NCBI GenBank assembly: GCA_945868085.1
Contig: CAMBKF010000002.1
Span: 1-64,000 of the forward strand
Length of the DNA: 64,000 bases
DNA from: an uncultured Oscillibacter sp.
GTDB lineage: Bacteria > Bacillota > Clostridia > Oscillospirales > Oscillospiraceae
Direction: 5' to 3'
Shown here in pieces: positions 8,439 to 17,744 of this stretch (positions are counted from its first letter, which is position 1; the number at the start of each line of letters is the position of its first letter). The translations under genes were made by a program, and so were the position numbers. The notes under the pieces were generated by a model. The model ran no database searches and was not told the DNA's origin. It saw only the letters and a program-made list of their open reading frames with translations.

Positions 8439-9686
8439 ATGAGAATTTGGCTCATCAACCATTATGCGGTGCCGCCCCAGTATTACCCCCTGGCCCGGCA
8501 GAATTATTTCGCCAAGAACCTCATGCGCCTGGGCCACGAAGTGACCATTTTCGCCGCCAGCACCGTGCACAACTCCGATCAGAACCTCATCGAGGATGAT
8601 ACCCCCTACCGGGAGGACGTGGTGGACGGGGTCCACTATGTGCTCATCCGCTGCAAGGGCTATCACGGCAACGGCGCCTCCCGCATCCTCAATATGCTGG
8701 AGTTTGCCCGGAAACTGCCGGGCGTGTGCAATAAGTACCCCCGGCCCGACGCCATCGTGGCCACCTCCATGCCCCCCATGTCCTGCGCGGCGGGCATCAA
8801 GCTGGCCCGGAAATACGGCTGCCGGGGCATCGCCGAGATCGCCGACCTCTGGCCGGAGAGCGTCATCGCCTATGACATTGCCGGCCCCCATAACCCGGCG
8901 GTGCTGTGGCTGCGCCGGCTGGAGAAATGGATCTACACCCGGTCCGACGCCGTGGTGTTCACCATGGAGGGCGCTTACGACTATATCAAGGAGCAGCATT
9001 GGGAGCAGGCCGTGCCCCGGAGCAAGGTCCACTATATCAATAACGGCGTGGACCTGGACTTGTTCGAGTATAATAAGATGAATTTCCCGGTGGACGATCC
9101 GGATCTGGACGATCCGGATACCTTCAAGGTGGTCTACACCGGCTCCATCCGCCAGGTGAATGGCCTGGGCCTGCTGCTGGACGCGGCCAAGGAGGTCCGG
9201 GACCCCCGGGTGCGCTTCCTCATCTGGGGCGATGGCGACGAGCGGCCCGCCCTGGAGCAGCGCGTAAAGGACGAGAACATCGGCAATGTGGTGTTCAAGG
9301 GCCGGGTGGAGAAGAAGTTCGTGCCCTCCATCGTAAGCCGGGCGGATGTGAACCTGGCCCACAACACCCCCTCGCCCCTGTTCCGCTTCGGCATCAGCTT
9401 TAATAAGATGTTTGACTATCTGGCCGCCGGCAAGCCGGTGCTGTCGGATTTCCCCTGCCCGTATAACCCCGCCGTGACCTACGGGGCCGGGCTGGACGTG
9501 CAGCACCCGGACGCTGCGTCGGTGGCCCGCCGGGTGGAGGAGATGGCCGCCATGGATTCGGAGGAGCGGGACAAGCTCTCCCGCAATGCCCTGCGCGCGG
9601 CCCATGATTACGATTTTAGGAAACTGACCGAGAAGCTGCTGGATGTCATCGAGCATCCCGTAACGGACGGGGAGGAGGATTCATAA
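8439..9686 (+). CDS. Family 4 glycosyltransferase (WbuB-like)
   Basis: A 415-residue GT-B fold enzyme. The N-terminal domain opens with MRIWLINHYAVPP and the C-terminal nucleotide-sugar domain carries VVYTGSIRQVNGLGLLLDA near 230-248 and the acceptor/donor region around LFRFGISFNKMFDYLAAGKP near 313-332. The Asn in place of the usual acidic residue before KMFDYLAAG is typical of the WbuB-like branch used in O-antigen and capsule loci. The stop codon overlaps the start of the next gene by one base, so the genes are translationally coupled. Confidence 0.88.
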   Translation: MRIWLINHYAVPPQYYPLARQNYFAKNLMRLGHEVTIFAASTVHNSDQNLIEDDTPYREDVVDGVHYVLIRCKGYHGNGASRILNMLEFARKLPGVCNKYPRPDAIVATSMPPMSCAAGIKLARKYGCRGIAEIADLWPESVIAYDIAGPHNPAVLWLRRLEKWIYTRSDAVVFTMEGAYDYIKEQHWEQAVPRSKVHYINNGVDLDLFEYNKMNFPVDDPDLDDPDTFKVVYTGSIRQVNGLGLLLDAAKEVRDPRVRFLIWGDGDERPALEQRVKDENIGNVVFKGRVEKKFVPSIVSRADVNLAHNTPSPLFRFGISFNKMFDYLAAGKPVLSDFPCPYNPAVTYGAGLDVQHPDAASVARRVEEMAAMDSEERDKLSRNALRAAHDYDFRKLTEKLLDVIEHPVTDGEEDS

Positions 9687-10813
9687 TGCAATTTATCGAT
9701 TTGAAAGCCCAGTATGCGGCGCTGAAGGACGAGATCAATGCCAATATCCAGGCAGTGCTGGATTCCGCCCAGTTCATCGGCGGTCCCCAGGTAAAGCAGC
9801 TGGAGCAGGAGCTGGCGGACTTCGTGGGCCGCAAGCACTGCATCACCTGCGCCAACGGCACCGACGCCCTGCAGATCGCCTTCATGGTGGCCGGCGTAGG
9901 GGAGGGGGACGCCGTGTTCTGCCCGGACATGACCTTCATCTCCTCCACGGAGCCGGCTAAGATGTTCGGCGCCACCTCTGTGTTCTGCGACATCGCCCGG
10001 AACACCTATACCCTCTGCCCGGACAGCCTGGAAAATCAGATAAAGGCTGTGCTGGCCGAGGGCAAGCTCACGCCCAAGGCCGTGGTGGCCGTGGACATTC
10101 TGGGCAACCCCTGCAACTATGACGCCATCGCGCCCGTCTGCGAGAAGTACGGCCTCACCCTCATCGAGGACGCCGCCCAGGCCTTCGGCGCGTCCTACAA
10201 GGGGCGCAAGTGCTGCTCCTTCGGCTATATCGCCACCACCTCTTTCTTCCCGGCCAAGCCCCTGGGCTGCTATGGCGACGGCGGCGCCATCTTCACCGAT
10301 GACGATGCCGCGGCGGACATCATCCGCTCCCTGTGCGTCCACGGCAAGGGCCCCGGCGGCAAGTATGACAACATCCGCGTGGGCATGAACTCCCGGCTGG
10401 ATACCATCCAGGCGGCTGTTTTGCTGCCCAAGCTGAAGGCTCTGAAGGATTATGAGATCGACCGCCGCCAGGAGGTGGCCGGCCGGTATAATGCCGCCTT
10501 CTGCAAGGATTTCACCGTTCCCTTCGTGGCCGAGGGCTGCGTCTCCGCCTGGGCCCAGTACGCCATCCTGGCCAAGGACACCCAGACCCGTGACCGGGTC
10601 ATCGCCCATCTGAAGGAAAAGAATATCCCCAATATGGTCTATTATCCCACGCCCCAGCACGCCCTGCCGGTGTTCCAGGCCGAGCCCCACTACGGCGAGA
10701 CCTATGGAAACGCCAACGATTACTGCGCCCGGACCCTGTCCCTGCCCATGCACCCGTATATGGACGCCGCCCAGCAGCAGACGGTCATTGACGCGGTACT
10801 GGAGGCGCTGTGA
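9686..10813 (+). CDS. DegT-family aminotransferase, WbpE-like
   Basis: A 375-residue PLP-dependent sugar aminotransferase with cofactor aspartate in LIEDAAQAFGA and Schiff-base lysine in SFFPAKPLGCYGDGG near residue 188. The N-terminal MQFIDLKAQYAALKDEI is characteristic of the WbpE/WlbC group, which converts UDP-3-keto-GlcNAc-uronate to the 3-amino sugar. That assignment is supported by the adjacent acetyltransferase, 6-dehydrogenase and oxidoreductase genes, which supply the other steps. It overlaps the genes on both sides by single bases. Confidence 0.88.
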   Translation: MQFIDLKAQYAALKDEINANIQAVLDSAQFIGGPQVKQLEQELADFVGRKHCITCANGTDALQIAFMVAGVGEGDAVFCPDMTFISSTEPAKMFGATSVFCDIARNTYTLCPDSLENQIKAVLAEGKLTPKAVVAVDILGNPCNYDAIAPVCEKYGLTLIEDAAQAFGASYKGRKCCSFGYIATTSFFPAKPLGCYGDGGAIFTDDDAAADIIRSLCVHGKGPGGKYDNIRVGMNSRLDTIQAAVLLPKLKALKDYEIDRRQEVAGRYNAAFCKDFTVPFVAEGCVSAWAQYAILAKDTQTRDRVIAHLKEKNIPNMVYYPTPQHALPVFQAEPHYGETYGNANDYCARTLSLPMHPYMDAAQQQTVIDAVLEAL

Positions 10814-11394
10814 TGGAGGAGAAATATTTTGTGCATCCCTCCAGCTTCGTGGATGAGGATGTGGAGATCGGCGAGGGCACCAAGATCTGGCACTTCTGCC
10901 ACATTCAGAAGGGGGCCCGCATCGGCAAGCGCTGCTCCCTGGGGCAGAACGTGAATGTCAGCAACCATGTCAAGGTGGGCGACGGCTGCAAGCTGCAGAA
11001 TAACGTCTCCCTGTACGAGGGGGTGGAGCTGGAGGACTATGTGTTCTGCGGCCCCTCCTGCGTGTTCACCAACGACCTGACCCCCCGGGCCAAGTACCCC
11101 AAGGGCAGCGCCGGGTATCATAAGACCCTCATTAAGGAGGGCGCGTCCATCGGCGCCAACGCCACCATCGTCTGCGGCCATACCGTGGGCCGCTGGGCCC
11201 TCATCGGGGCCGGCGCCGTGGTGGCCAGCAACGTGCCCGACCATGCGCTGATGCTGGGTGTCCCGGCGAAGATTCGCGGCTGGGCCTGCGAGTGCGGCGC
11301 GCTGCTGCACTTTGACGGGGAAACAGCCGCCTGCGCCGCCTGCGGCAGGCACTATCGGATGAAAGCGGAAAATCAAGTGGAGGAGTGTAAGTAA
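10813..11394 (+). CDS. Left-handed beta-helix acetyltransferase, WbpD/WlbB-like
   Basis: The 193-residue protein is made of hexapeptide repeats (for example IGKRCSLGQNVNVSNHVKVG), the signature of left-handed beta-helix acyltransferases. The start MEEKYFVHPSSFVDEDVEIGEGTKIWHF matches the WbpD/WlbB group that N-acetylates UDP-3-amino-GlcNAcA. The last part has four cysteines in two C-x-C or C-x-x-C pairs (ACECGALL, CAACGRH), a likely small zinc ribbon. The ATG at 10813 overlaps the previous stop. Confidence 0.86.
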   Translation: MEEKYFVHPSSFVDEDVEIGEGTKIWHFCHIQKGARIGKRCSLGQNVNVSNHVKVGDGCKLQNNVSLYEGVELEDYVFCGPSCVFTNDLTPRAKYPKGSAGYHKTLIKEGASIGANATIVCGHTVGRWALIGAGAVVASNVPDHALMLGVPAKIRGWACECGALLHFDGETAACAACGRHYRMKAENQVEECK

Positions 11395-11395
11395 A

Positions 11396-12724
11396 ATGAA
11401 ATTCGACACTATTTACGACGGCCTGATCAAGGGCACGGAGAAGCTGGCCCTGGTGGGCCTGGGCTATGTGGGCATGCCCATTGCCGTGGAGTTTGCCAAG
11501 CATATCTCCGTCATCGGCTTTGATATCAACGAAAAGCGCGTAAATGAATACGCAAACGGCATCGACGCCACCAACGAGGTAGGCGAGGCCATCAAGAACA
11601 CCACCGTGGACTTCACCTCCGATCCCAAGCGGCTGAAGGAGGCCAAGTTCATCGTCGTGGCCGTGCCCACCCCCGTGAATCCCGATACCACCCCGGACCT
11701 GCGCCCGGTGGAGGGTGCCTCCCGCACCGTGGGCCAGAACCTGACTCCCGGCACCATCGTGGTCTTTGAGTCCACGGTGTACCCCGGCGTTACCGAGGAC
11801 ATCTGCGTGCCCATCATCGAGAAGGAGTCCGGCCTCAAGTGCGGCGTGGACTGGAAGATCGGCTACAGCCCCGAGCGCATCAACCCCGGCGACCGGGTCC
11901 ATACCCTCACCAACATCCGCAAGATCGTCTCCGGCATGGACGAGGAGTCCGCCCGGGAGATCAAGAAGGTGTACGACATCGTCATCAAGGCCGGCACCTT
12001 CCCTGTGTCCACCATCAAGACCGCCGAGGCCGTGAAGGTGGTGGAGAACAGCCAGCGGGACATCAACATCGCCTTTATGAATGAGGTGGCCATGATCTGT
12101 GACCGCATGGGCATCGACACCGACGAGGTCCTGGCGGGCATGAACACCAAGTGGAACGCCCTGGGCTTCCGTCCGGGTCTGGTGGGCGGCCACTGCATCG
12201 GCGTGGACCCCTACTACCTCACCAACGCCGCCGAGGCCCTGGGCTATCACAGCCAGATCATCCTCAACGGCCGCAAGGTCAACGACAGCATGGGCGGCTT
12301 CGTAGCCGATGCCGCTATCAAGCAGATGATCGAGGCGGGCATGGCCCCCAAGAAGGCCGCCGTGGTCATCCTGGGCATCACCTTCAAGGAGAACTGCCCC
12401 GACACCCGCAACAGCAAGGTGGTGGACATCATCAACCGCCTGAAGGAGTATGACATTCAGCCCGTGGTCACCGACCCCTGGGCCGACCCCGCCGTGGCAG
12501 AGCATGAGTACGGCGTCACTCTGACGGACTTTGATAAGATCCCCAAGGCCGACTGCGTCATCGTGGCCGTGGGCCACAGTGAGTTCCGCTCCCTGTCCAT
12601 GATGCAGCTGAAGGGCCTGTTTAAGAGCGATCTGCCCGACAGCGAAAAGGTTCTCATCGACGTCAAGAGCCTCTATCGCATGGACGAGCTGAAGGCCTCC
12701 GGCATGCGCTTCTGGAGACTGTAA
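11396..12724 (+). CDS. UDP-N-acetyl-hexosamine 6-dehydrogenase (WbpO/TviB/VipA type)
   Basis: The 442-residue nucleotide-sugar dehydrogenase has an N-terminal NAD fold (LALVGLGYVGMPIAVEF near 17-33). The catalytic cysteine lies in GLVGGHCIGVDPYYL near 262-276, and a UDP-binding C-terminal domain starts around GITFKENCPDTRN. It oxidises C6 of a UDP-N-acetyl sugar to the uronate. The cysteine motif is that of the TviB/WbpO branch (UDP-GlcNAc or UDP-GalNAc), not the UDP-glucose enzymes. It provides the uronate on which the WbpB-, WbpE- and WbpD-like enzymes next to it would act. Confidence 0.9.
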   Translation: MKFDTIYDGLIKGTEKLALVGLGYVGMPIAVEFAKHISVIGFDINEKRVNEYANGIDATNEVGEAIKNTTVDFTSDPKRLKEAKFIVVAVPTPVNPDTTPDLRPVEGASRTVGQNLTPGTIVVFESTVYPGVTEDICVPIIEKESGLKCGVDWKIGYSPERINPGDRVHTLTNIRKIVSGMDEESAREIKKVYDIVIKAGTFPVSTIKTAEAVKVVENSQRDINIAFMNEVAMICDRMGIDTDEVLAGMNTKWNALGFRPGLVGGHCIGVDPYYLTNAAEALGYHSQIILNGRKVNDSMGGFVADAAIKQMIEAGMAPKKAAVVILGITFKENCPDTRNSKVVDIINRLKEYDIQPVVTDPWADPAVAEHEYGVTLTDFDKIPKADCVIVAVGHSEFRSLSMMQLKGLFKSDLPDSEKVLIDVKSLYRMDELKASGMRFWRL

Positions 12725-12779
12725 GAGACGAAATCCGCCCTTTTGGGGCACAAATCTATAAAAAGGCGAGGAAAAGATC

Positions 12780-13859
12780 ATGAAATACGCACTCATCGGC
12801 TGCGGCCGCATCGCCGTGAACCACATGAAGGCGGCCATCAATAATAAGCTGGAGATCGTCGCCGTGTGCGACGTGCTGCCGGAGAAGATGGAGACGCTGC
12901 TGGCGAAATACGACCTGCAGGGCGACAGCTCCATCAAGCGCTATACGGACTATAAGCAGATGCTGGCGGAAAACGACATCACCCTGGCGTCCATTGCCAC
13001 CGAGAGCGGCATCCACGCCGAGATCGCTCTCTACTGCATCGACCACGGCGTCAACGTCATCATCGAAAAGCCCATGGCCATGAGCATGGACGACGCGGAG
13101 GAGATCGTCCGCCGCAGCGAAGAAAAGCATGTGAAGGTCTCCGCCTGCCATCAGAACCGCTTCAACGTGGCCATCCAGCAGATGCGCAAGGCGCTGGAGG
13201 CCGGGCGCTTCGGGAAAATCTCCCACGGCTCCATCCACGTCCGCTGGAACCGGGACCACAGCTACTATGACCAGGCCTCCTGGCGGGGCACCTGGGCCCA
13301 GGACGGCGGCTGCCTCATGAACCAGTGCATCCACGGCATCGACCTGCTGCGCTGGATGATGGGCGACGAGGTGGAGGAGGTCTACGGCGTCACCAAGCAG
13401 CAGTTCCATGATTATCTGGAGTGCGAGGACATCGGCATGGCCGTGGTAAAATTCAAAAACGGCGCCGTAGGCACCATCGAGGGCACCACCAACGTCTACC
13501 CCAAGAACCTGGAGGAGACTCTCTACCTCTTTGGTGAGACCGGCACCGTGAAGATCGGCGGCACCTCCACCAATAACATCGACGTGTGGAACTTCTCCGA
13601 CGAGACCGCCGACGACGCGAAAAACAAGGGCCTGCAGGAGGCCACCTCCAATGTCTATGGCAACGGCCACACCAGCCTCTTTGCCGATATGATGGACGCC
13701 ATCGAGCACGACCGCAAGCCCTATGTGGACGCCGTGGCCGGCCGCAACGCCCTGGAGATGATCCTGGCCATTTATCAGTCCGCCGCCACCGGCAAGCCCG
13801 TAAAGCTGCCCCTTTCCCATGTGGCCAGCACGGACTTCACCGGTCGCTTCGGCAGGTAA
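12780..13859 (+). CDS. Gfo/Idh/MocA family oxidoreductase, WbpB-like
   Basis: A 359-residue NAD(P)-dependent sugar oxidoreductase. The Rossmann start MKYALIGCGRIAVNHMKA and the EKPMAMSMDDAEEI motif near 97-110 (catalytic lysine of EKP) define the family. In the Wbp route this enzyme oxidises C3 of UDP-GlcNAcA before transamination by WbpE, and that partner lies three genes upstream. A clear GAGG ribosome binding site precedes the ATG after a 55-bp gap from the dehydrogenase gene. The exact substrate is inferred from context. Confidence 0.87.
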   Translation: MKYALIGCGRIAVNHMKAAINNKLEIVAVCDVLPEKMETLLAKYDLQGDSSIKRYTDYKQMLAENDITLASIATESGIHAEIALYCIDHGVNVIIEKPMAMSMDDAEEIVRRSEEKHVKVSACHQNRFNVAIQQMRKALEAGRFGKISHGSIHVRWNRDHSYYDQASWRGTWAQDGGCLMNQCIHGIDLLRWMMGDEVEEVYGVTKQQFHDYLECEDIGMAVVKFKNGAVGTIEGTTNVYPKNLEETLYLFGETGTVKIGGTSTNNIDVWNFSDETADDAKNKGLQEATSNVYGNGHTSLFADMMDAIEHDRKPYVDAVAGRNALEMILAIYQSAATGKPVKLPLSHVASTDFTGRFGR

Positions 13860-13926
13860 GGAGGCTCGCATCCCCTGCGGGGGCGCGGCCTGCCCGGACG
13901 AGAACATAGAGCAAAGGAGATAGGAT

Positions 13927-15462
13927 ATGGATAAGCGGAGGGAAAGCTCCCAAACCAGACGCATCCGCCGCACAAAGCTGGATTGGTTTGGTATCATCAT
14001 GATGTTTGTGCTGCTGGTGTGCAGCCTGGCTATTTTTGCCCGGCTTATGGCCACCAAAATGCTCACAACGACCAACCTGGTGCTGATCATGGCGGCGCTG
14101 CTGGTGGTGAACGGGCTGCATATTTTTGTGCAGCTGCCCCTGCGGCGCAATAAGCTGGGCAAGCTGATCTGCGGCGTGCTGGCCGTGTTTTTGTCGGCGG
14201 GCATGATCTATGGCGCCGTGGCCGCCGGTGCGGTGCAGTCGGCCCTGAGCAAGATCTCCGGCATCATGGTGGAAAAGCAGGTGACGGCGGTGATCGTCAT
14301 GAAGGAGGACGAGGCCACGGACCTGAGTGATACCAAGGGCTACCGCTTCGGCATCCTGGCGGACCGCGATACGGAGAACACCCAGCAGATCCTCGCCGCC
14401 ATGGAAAAGAGCATGGGCAAGGTGGAGACCGCGGCTTATGATACCCCCGCCGAGATGGCGGACGCCCTGTATGACGATGAGGTCCAGGCGCTGATCCTCA
14501 ACGAGGGGTATATCCCCCTGCTGACGGAGCAGGAGAACTATCGGGACTTCTCTGACCGCACCAGGATCATCTACGAGTACATCACCGAGCATGAGATTAC
14601 CTCTATCAAGCCCACCGGCTCCATTACCAAGCAGCCCTTTGTGGTCTACTGCAGCGGCAGTGACGAGCGGGATTCCGATATCAATGCCAAGACCCGCAGC
14701 GATGTGAATATCCTGGCGGTGGTGAATCCCAAGACCCGCCAGATCCTGCTCATCAATACCCCCCGGGATTATTACCTGCCCCTGGCCTTCAACGGCGAGA
14801 TGGATAAGCTGACCCACGCGGGGCTCTACGGCATACAGGAGAGCATGGCCGTGCTGGATAACCTCTACGGCACCAAGACCTCCTATTATGGCCGGGTCAA
14901 TTTCTGGGGCCTCATCGACATTGTGGACGCCCTGGGCGGCATCGACGTGTATTCCGACTATGAATTTACCACATCGGCAGGGGATGTAGCGGGCTACGGC
15001 TACAGGACCTACAGCTATACCGAGGGCTGGAACCATCTCGGCGGGCCGGAGGCCCTGATGTTCGCCCGGGAGCGCTATTCCTTCTCCGACGGGGATAATC
15101 AGCGGGGCCGGAACCAGATGAAGGTCGTCCAGGCCATCATCGAAAAGGCCACCTCCCCCAGCGTGCTGGCCAATTATCAGGATCTGCTCAAGGCCATGTC
15201 GGACAATTGTGTCACCAACATCTCCTACGATCAGATCACCTCCCTGGTGCAGATGATGCAGAAGGAGGGCTTCTCCTGGAACATCCAGACCATGTCCGCC
15301 CGGGAGGGGGACGGCGATACCTACCAGTATTGCTACTCCGTCCCCGGTGAGCCGCTGTATGTCATGCCGCCGGATTATGGGTATATCAATACCATCAAGG
15401 GCGTCATCGACCAGGTGATGAACGGCGAGCAGATCGTTATTCCGTCCGACACGACGGAATAA
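13927..15462 (+). CDS. LytR-CpsA-Psr (LCP) family glycopolymer ligase
   Basis: The 511-residue membrane-anchored protein has a basic cytoplasmic tail, several N-terminal hydrophobic helices (residues about 17-115), an accessory region, and then the LCP domain from about 230. Key landmarks are RSDVNILAVVNPKTRQILLINTPRDYYL with the conserved Arg/Asp residues, and the late FARERYSFSDGDNQRGRNQ segment. LCP enzymes move undecaprenyl-linked polymers onto peptidoglycan, so the polymer made here is probably wall-attached. A strong AAAGGAGAT site precedes the start. Confidence 0.92.
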   Translation: MDKRRESSQTRRIRRTKLDWFGIIMMFVLLVCSLAIFARLMATKMLTTTNLVLIMAALLVVNGLHIFVQLPLRRNKLGKLICGVLAVFLSAGMIYGAVAAGAVQSALSKISGIMVEKQVTAVIVMKEDEATDLSDTKGYRFGILADRDTENTQQILAAMEKSMGKVETAAYDTPAEMADALYDDEVQALILNEGYIPLLTEQENYRDFSDRTRIIYEYITEHEITSIKPTGSITKQPFVVYCSGSDERDSDINAKTRSDVNILAVVNPKTRQILLINTPRDYYLPLAFNGEMDKLTHAGLYGIQESMAVLDNLYGTKTSYYGRVNFWGLIDIVDALGGIDVYSDYEFTTSAGDVAGYGYRTYSYTEGWNHLGGPEALMFARERYSFSDGDNQRGRNQMKVVQAIIEKATSPSVLANYQDLLKAMSDNCVTNISYDQITSLVQMMQKEGFSWNIQTMSAREGDGDTYQYCYSVPGEPLYVMPPDYGYINTIKGVIDQVMNGEQIVIPSDTTE

Positions 15463-15597
15463 GAAACTTCACAGCGCTTTACCCGCCCATTCGACGGGCG
15501 ATCAATCATAACGGTAAGGAAGGGTGTGCGCGGGAGACCCGGAACGGGTGTCCTGCGCCCCTTCGGTCAAAAGCTTTTGGAGCTTATAAAAGGCTTC

Positions 15598-15658
15598 ACA
15601 CAGCGTACCGAAAAGCTTTTTGGTACACTGTGCATTGCCCCCGGCGGGCAATGCTTTT
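15598..15658. other. Two hairpins upstream of the EamA transporter gene
   Basis: An 11-bp imperfect stem CACAGCGTACC/GGTACACTGTG encloses GAAAAGCTTTTT (15598-15631). A second stem GCATTGCCC/GGGCAATGC follows at 15632-15654 with a short TTTTA after it. The second could be a terminator for the LCP gene or an attenuator for the transporter gene. The rest of the 219-bp gap shows nothing else recognisable. Confidence 0.5.
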
Positions 15659-15681
15659 AAAGACGGAGAGAGTGAGAGAAA

Positions 15682-16590
15682 ATGACGGAAATCGGATTTA
15701 CAAAACAGCAAAAGCTCACAGGGCACCTGTTTGCCCTGTTTACGACCCTGGTGTGGGGCAGCTGCTTCGTGCTGACCAAGGTGATGCTCCAGGCCTTCAC
15801 CCCCATCCAGATCATCCCCCTGCGCATGGGCCTGGCCTACCTGGCCCTGTGGGCCCTGCGCCCCAAAACCATGAAGCTGCCCTGGAAGGATGAGCTGATG
15901 TTCATCCTCATCGGCATCACCGGCGGCAGTTTCTATTTCTACCTGCAGAATACCGCCGCGGCCCATACCTCCGCCGCCAACGTCAGCATTCTGGTCTCCA
16001 TGTCCCCCATCCTCACGGTGCTCCTGGCGCAGCTGTTCTCCCGCAAGGGCGAGAAGCTGGGCAAATGGGTGTATATCGGCGCGGTGGTGGCCATTGTGGG
16101 CGTGGTGCTGGTGGTGCTCAACGGTACCCTGTCCTTCCACCTGAGTCCCCTGGGCGACCTGCTGGCCCTGGCCGCAGCCCTGGCCTGGGCGGTGTACTCT
16201 ATCCTCATTAAGAAATATACCGAGCAGTATGATAACTTCCTCGTTACCCGCCGGGTGTTCTTGTGGGCGTTTATCACCGCCGTCCCTCTGATGCTCATCA
16301 CCGACGGCATGCCCAGCCTGACGCCCCTGTTTACCCAGCCCGGCATTCTCCTGAGCTGGTTGTTTTTGGGCGTGTTCGGCAACGCCGTGTGCTTTGCTAT
16401 CTGGAACATCGCCTTCAAGCGCCTGGGCGTGGTCATCACCAACAATTACCTCTATGCCACGCCCTTTGTCACCGTGGTGGCGGGCTGGCTGCTGCTGGAT
16501 GAGAAGATCTCCGTTATGAGCATCATCGGCGCGGTGCTCATCACCCTGGGCGTGATCTTCGCCAATAAACAGACGGAAAAGACGGCCTGA
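15682..16590 (+). CDS. EamA-domain DMT family transporter
   Basis: A 302-residue protein with two five-helix EamA repeats; the first begins LFALFTTLVWGSCFVLTKVML and the second around LLALAAALAWAVYSILIKKY. This is a general drug/metabolite transporter of unknown substrate. It lies inside the polysaccharide locus but has its own hairpin-containing upstream region and no residue pattern of a polysaccharide flippase, so it may be a later insertion into the locus. Confidence 0.87.
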   Translation: MTEIGFTKQQKLTGHLFALFTTLVWGSCFVLTKVMLQAFTPIQIIPLRMGLAYLALWALRPKTMKLPWKDELMFILIGITGGSFYFYLQNTAAAHTSAANVSILVSMSPILTVLLAQLFSRKGEKLGKWVYIGAVVAIVGVVLVVLNGTLSFHLSPLGDLLALAAALAWAVYSILIKKYTEQYDNFLVTRRVFLWAFITAVPLMLITDGMPSLTPLFTQPGILLSWLFLGVFGNAVCFAIWNIAFKRLGVVITNNYLYATPFVTVVAGWLLLDEKISVMSIIGAVLITLGVIFANKQTEKTA

Positions 16591-16632
16591 AACCGGCCCT
16601 CCGGGGCCCGCAGGAAGAAAGGGAAGCAGTTC

Positions 16633-17730
16633 ATGAACATTTTGTTTTTGTCCTACGGCCGGTACGAGTATGACGGCCGGCAGCGGGAGCTGATCAAGGT
16701 CTGCAAGCAATTGGGCAAGACCTATTATCTGACGTGCGCAGGAGCGGACTTTGTCCCGGCGGAGCCGGAGCATATCTGCTTCCGCGGCACCGGCCGGGGG
16801 GCGTATCTGGCGTTTATCCGCCGGGCCGTGAGCCTGTTTGAGGAGCTGGGGAATATCGACGTGGTGTTTGCCGATAACCGCAAGGCCACCGTCCCGGCTC
16901 TGCGCATCAAGAAGAAGCACCCCGGCGTCCGGATCATTCAGGATGCCCGGGAGCTGTATCTGCGCTCGGAGATGACCAGCTTCACCAGCCGCGTGGGCTG
17001 CGTGTTCGAGGAAAAGCTATACAAAAAGGCGGATGTCATCATCGCCGCCAACGAATACCGCGCCCGGCGCATGCAGCAGGAGTATGCCCTGCAGGAAAAA
17101 CCCCTGGTCTACGAGAATCTGCGCCGCCTGACCTATAGCCCCGACGCGGACATGGCGCAGCTGGCGGAGCGCTTCGGGGACCTGCTGACGGGGGACGGCT
17201 GGCGGATCATTTCCACCTCCGGCTGTTCGCTCCAGCGCACCAATGACAAGCTGGTGGAGGCCATGGCCAAGGTCCAGCGGCCCTGCACGCTGTTTCTCGT
17301 GGGCGGCAGCACGCCTCAGGAGAAGTCGGCCATCGAGGAGCTCATCCGCGCAAACGATCTGCACTGCGTCCACATCCTGGGCCAGCTGGGTCAGAATGAG
17401 CTGAAGTATCTCATCGACCACTGCCATATCGGCATCGTGAATTACGGCCAGTATGACAGCAATAATATGTACTGCGCCTCGGGCAAGCTCTATGAGTTCC
17501 TGTATGAGGGCAAGCCTGTGGTCACCACCACCAATCCGCCGCTGCTGGACCTGTGCCGCGCCTGGGGCGTGGGGGAGGCCTCCGACACCTATGCCGACGC
17601 CATCGACCGGGTGACCGGTTCGTATGACGACTATTGCCGCCGCGTGGAGCAGGCGGTGCAGAGCATGTGCATCGAGGATAATAACCAAAAGTTAGTAGTG
17701 GAACTGAAGCAGGCCCTGGGCCTGGCATGA
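16633..17730 (+). CDS. Glycosyltransferase (GT-B fold, family 4-like)
   Basis: The 365-residue protein has an N-terminal donor-less domain starting MNILFLSYGRYEYDGRQREL and a C-terminal nucleotide-sugar domain with SNNMYCASGKLYEFLYEGKPVV near 276-297, the EFLYEGKPV stretch being the usual E-x7-E-like region of retaining GT-B enzymes. It probably adds a sugar to the lipid-linked repeat unit. Divergent from well-known subfamilies; donor unknown. The stop overlaps an upstream ATG of the LicD reading frame, but the better LicD start lies 14 bp further on. Confidence 0.82.
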   Translation: MNILFLSYGRYEYDGRQRELIKVCKQLGKTYYLTCAGADFVPAEPEHICFRGTGRGAYLAFIRRAVSLFEELGNIDVVFADNRKATVPALRIKKKHPGVRIIQDARELYLRSEMTSFTSRVGCVFEEKLYKKADVIIAANEYRARRMQQEYALQEKPLVYENLRRLTYSPDADMAQLAERFGDLLTGDGWRIISTSGCSLQRTNDKLVEAMAKVQRPCTLFLVGGSTPQEKSAIEELIRANDLHCVHILGQLGQNELKYLIDHCHIGIVNYGQYDSNNMYCASGKLYEFLYEGKPVVTTTNPPLLDLCRAWGVGEASDTYADAIDRVTGSYDDYCRRVEQAVQSMCIEDNNQKLVVELKQALGLA

Positions 17731-17744
17731 GAGGGGAGAGCCGC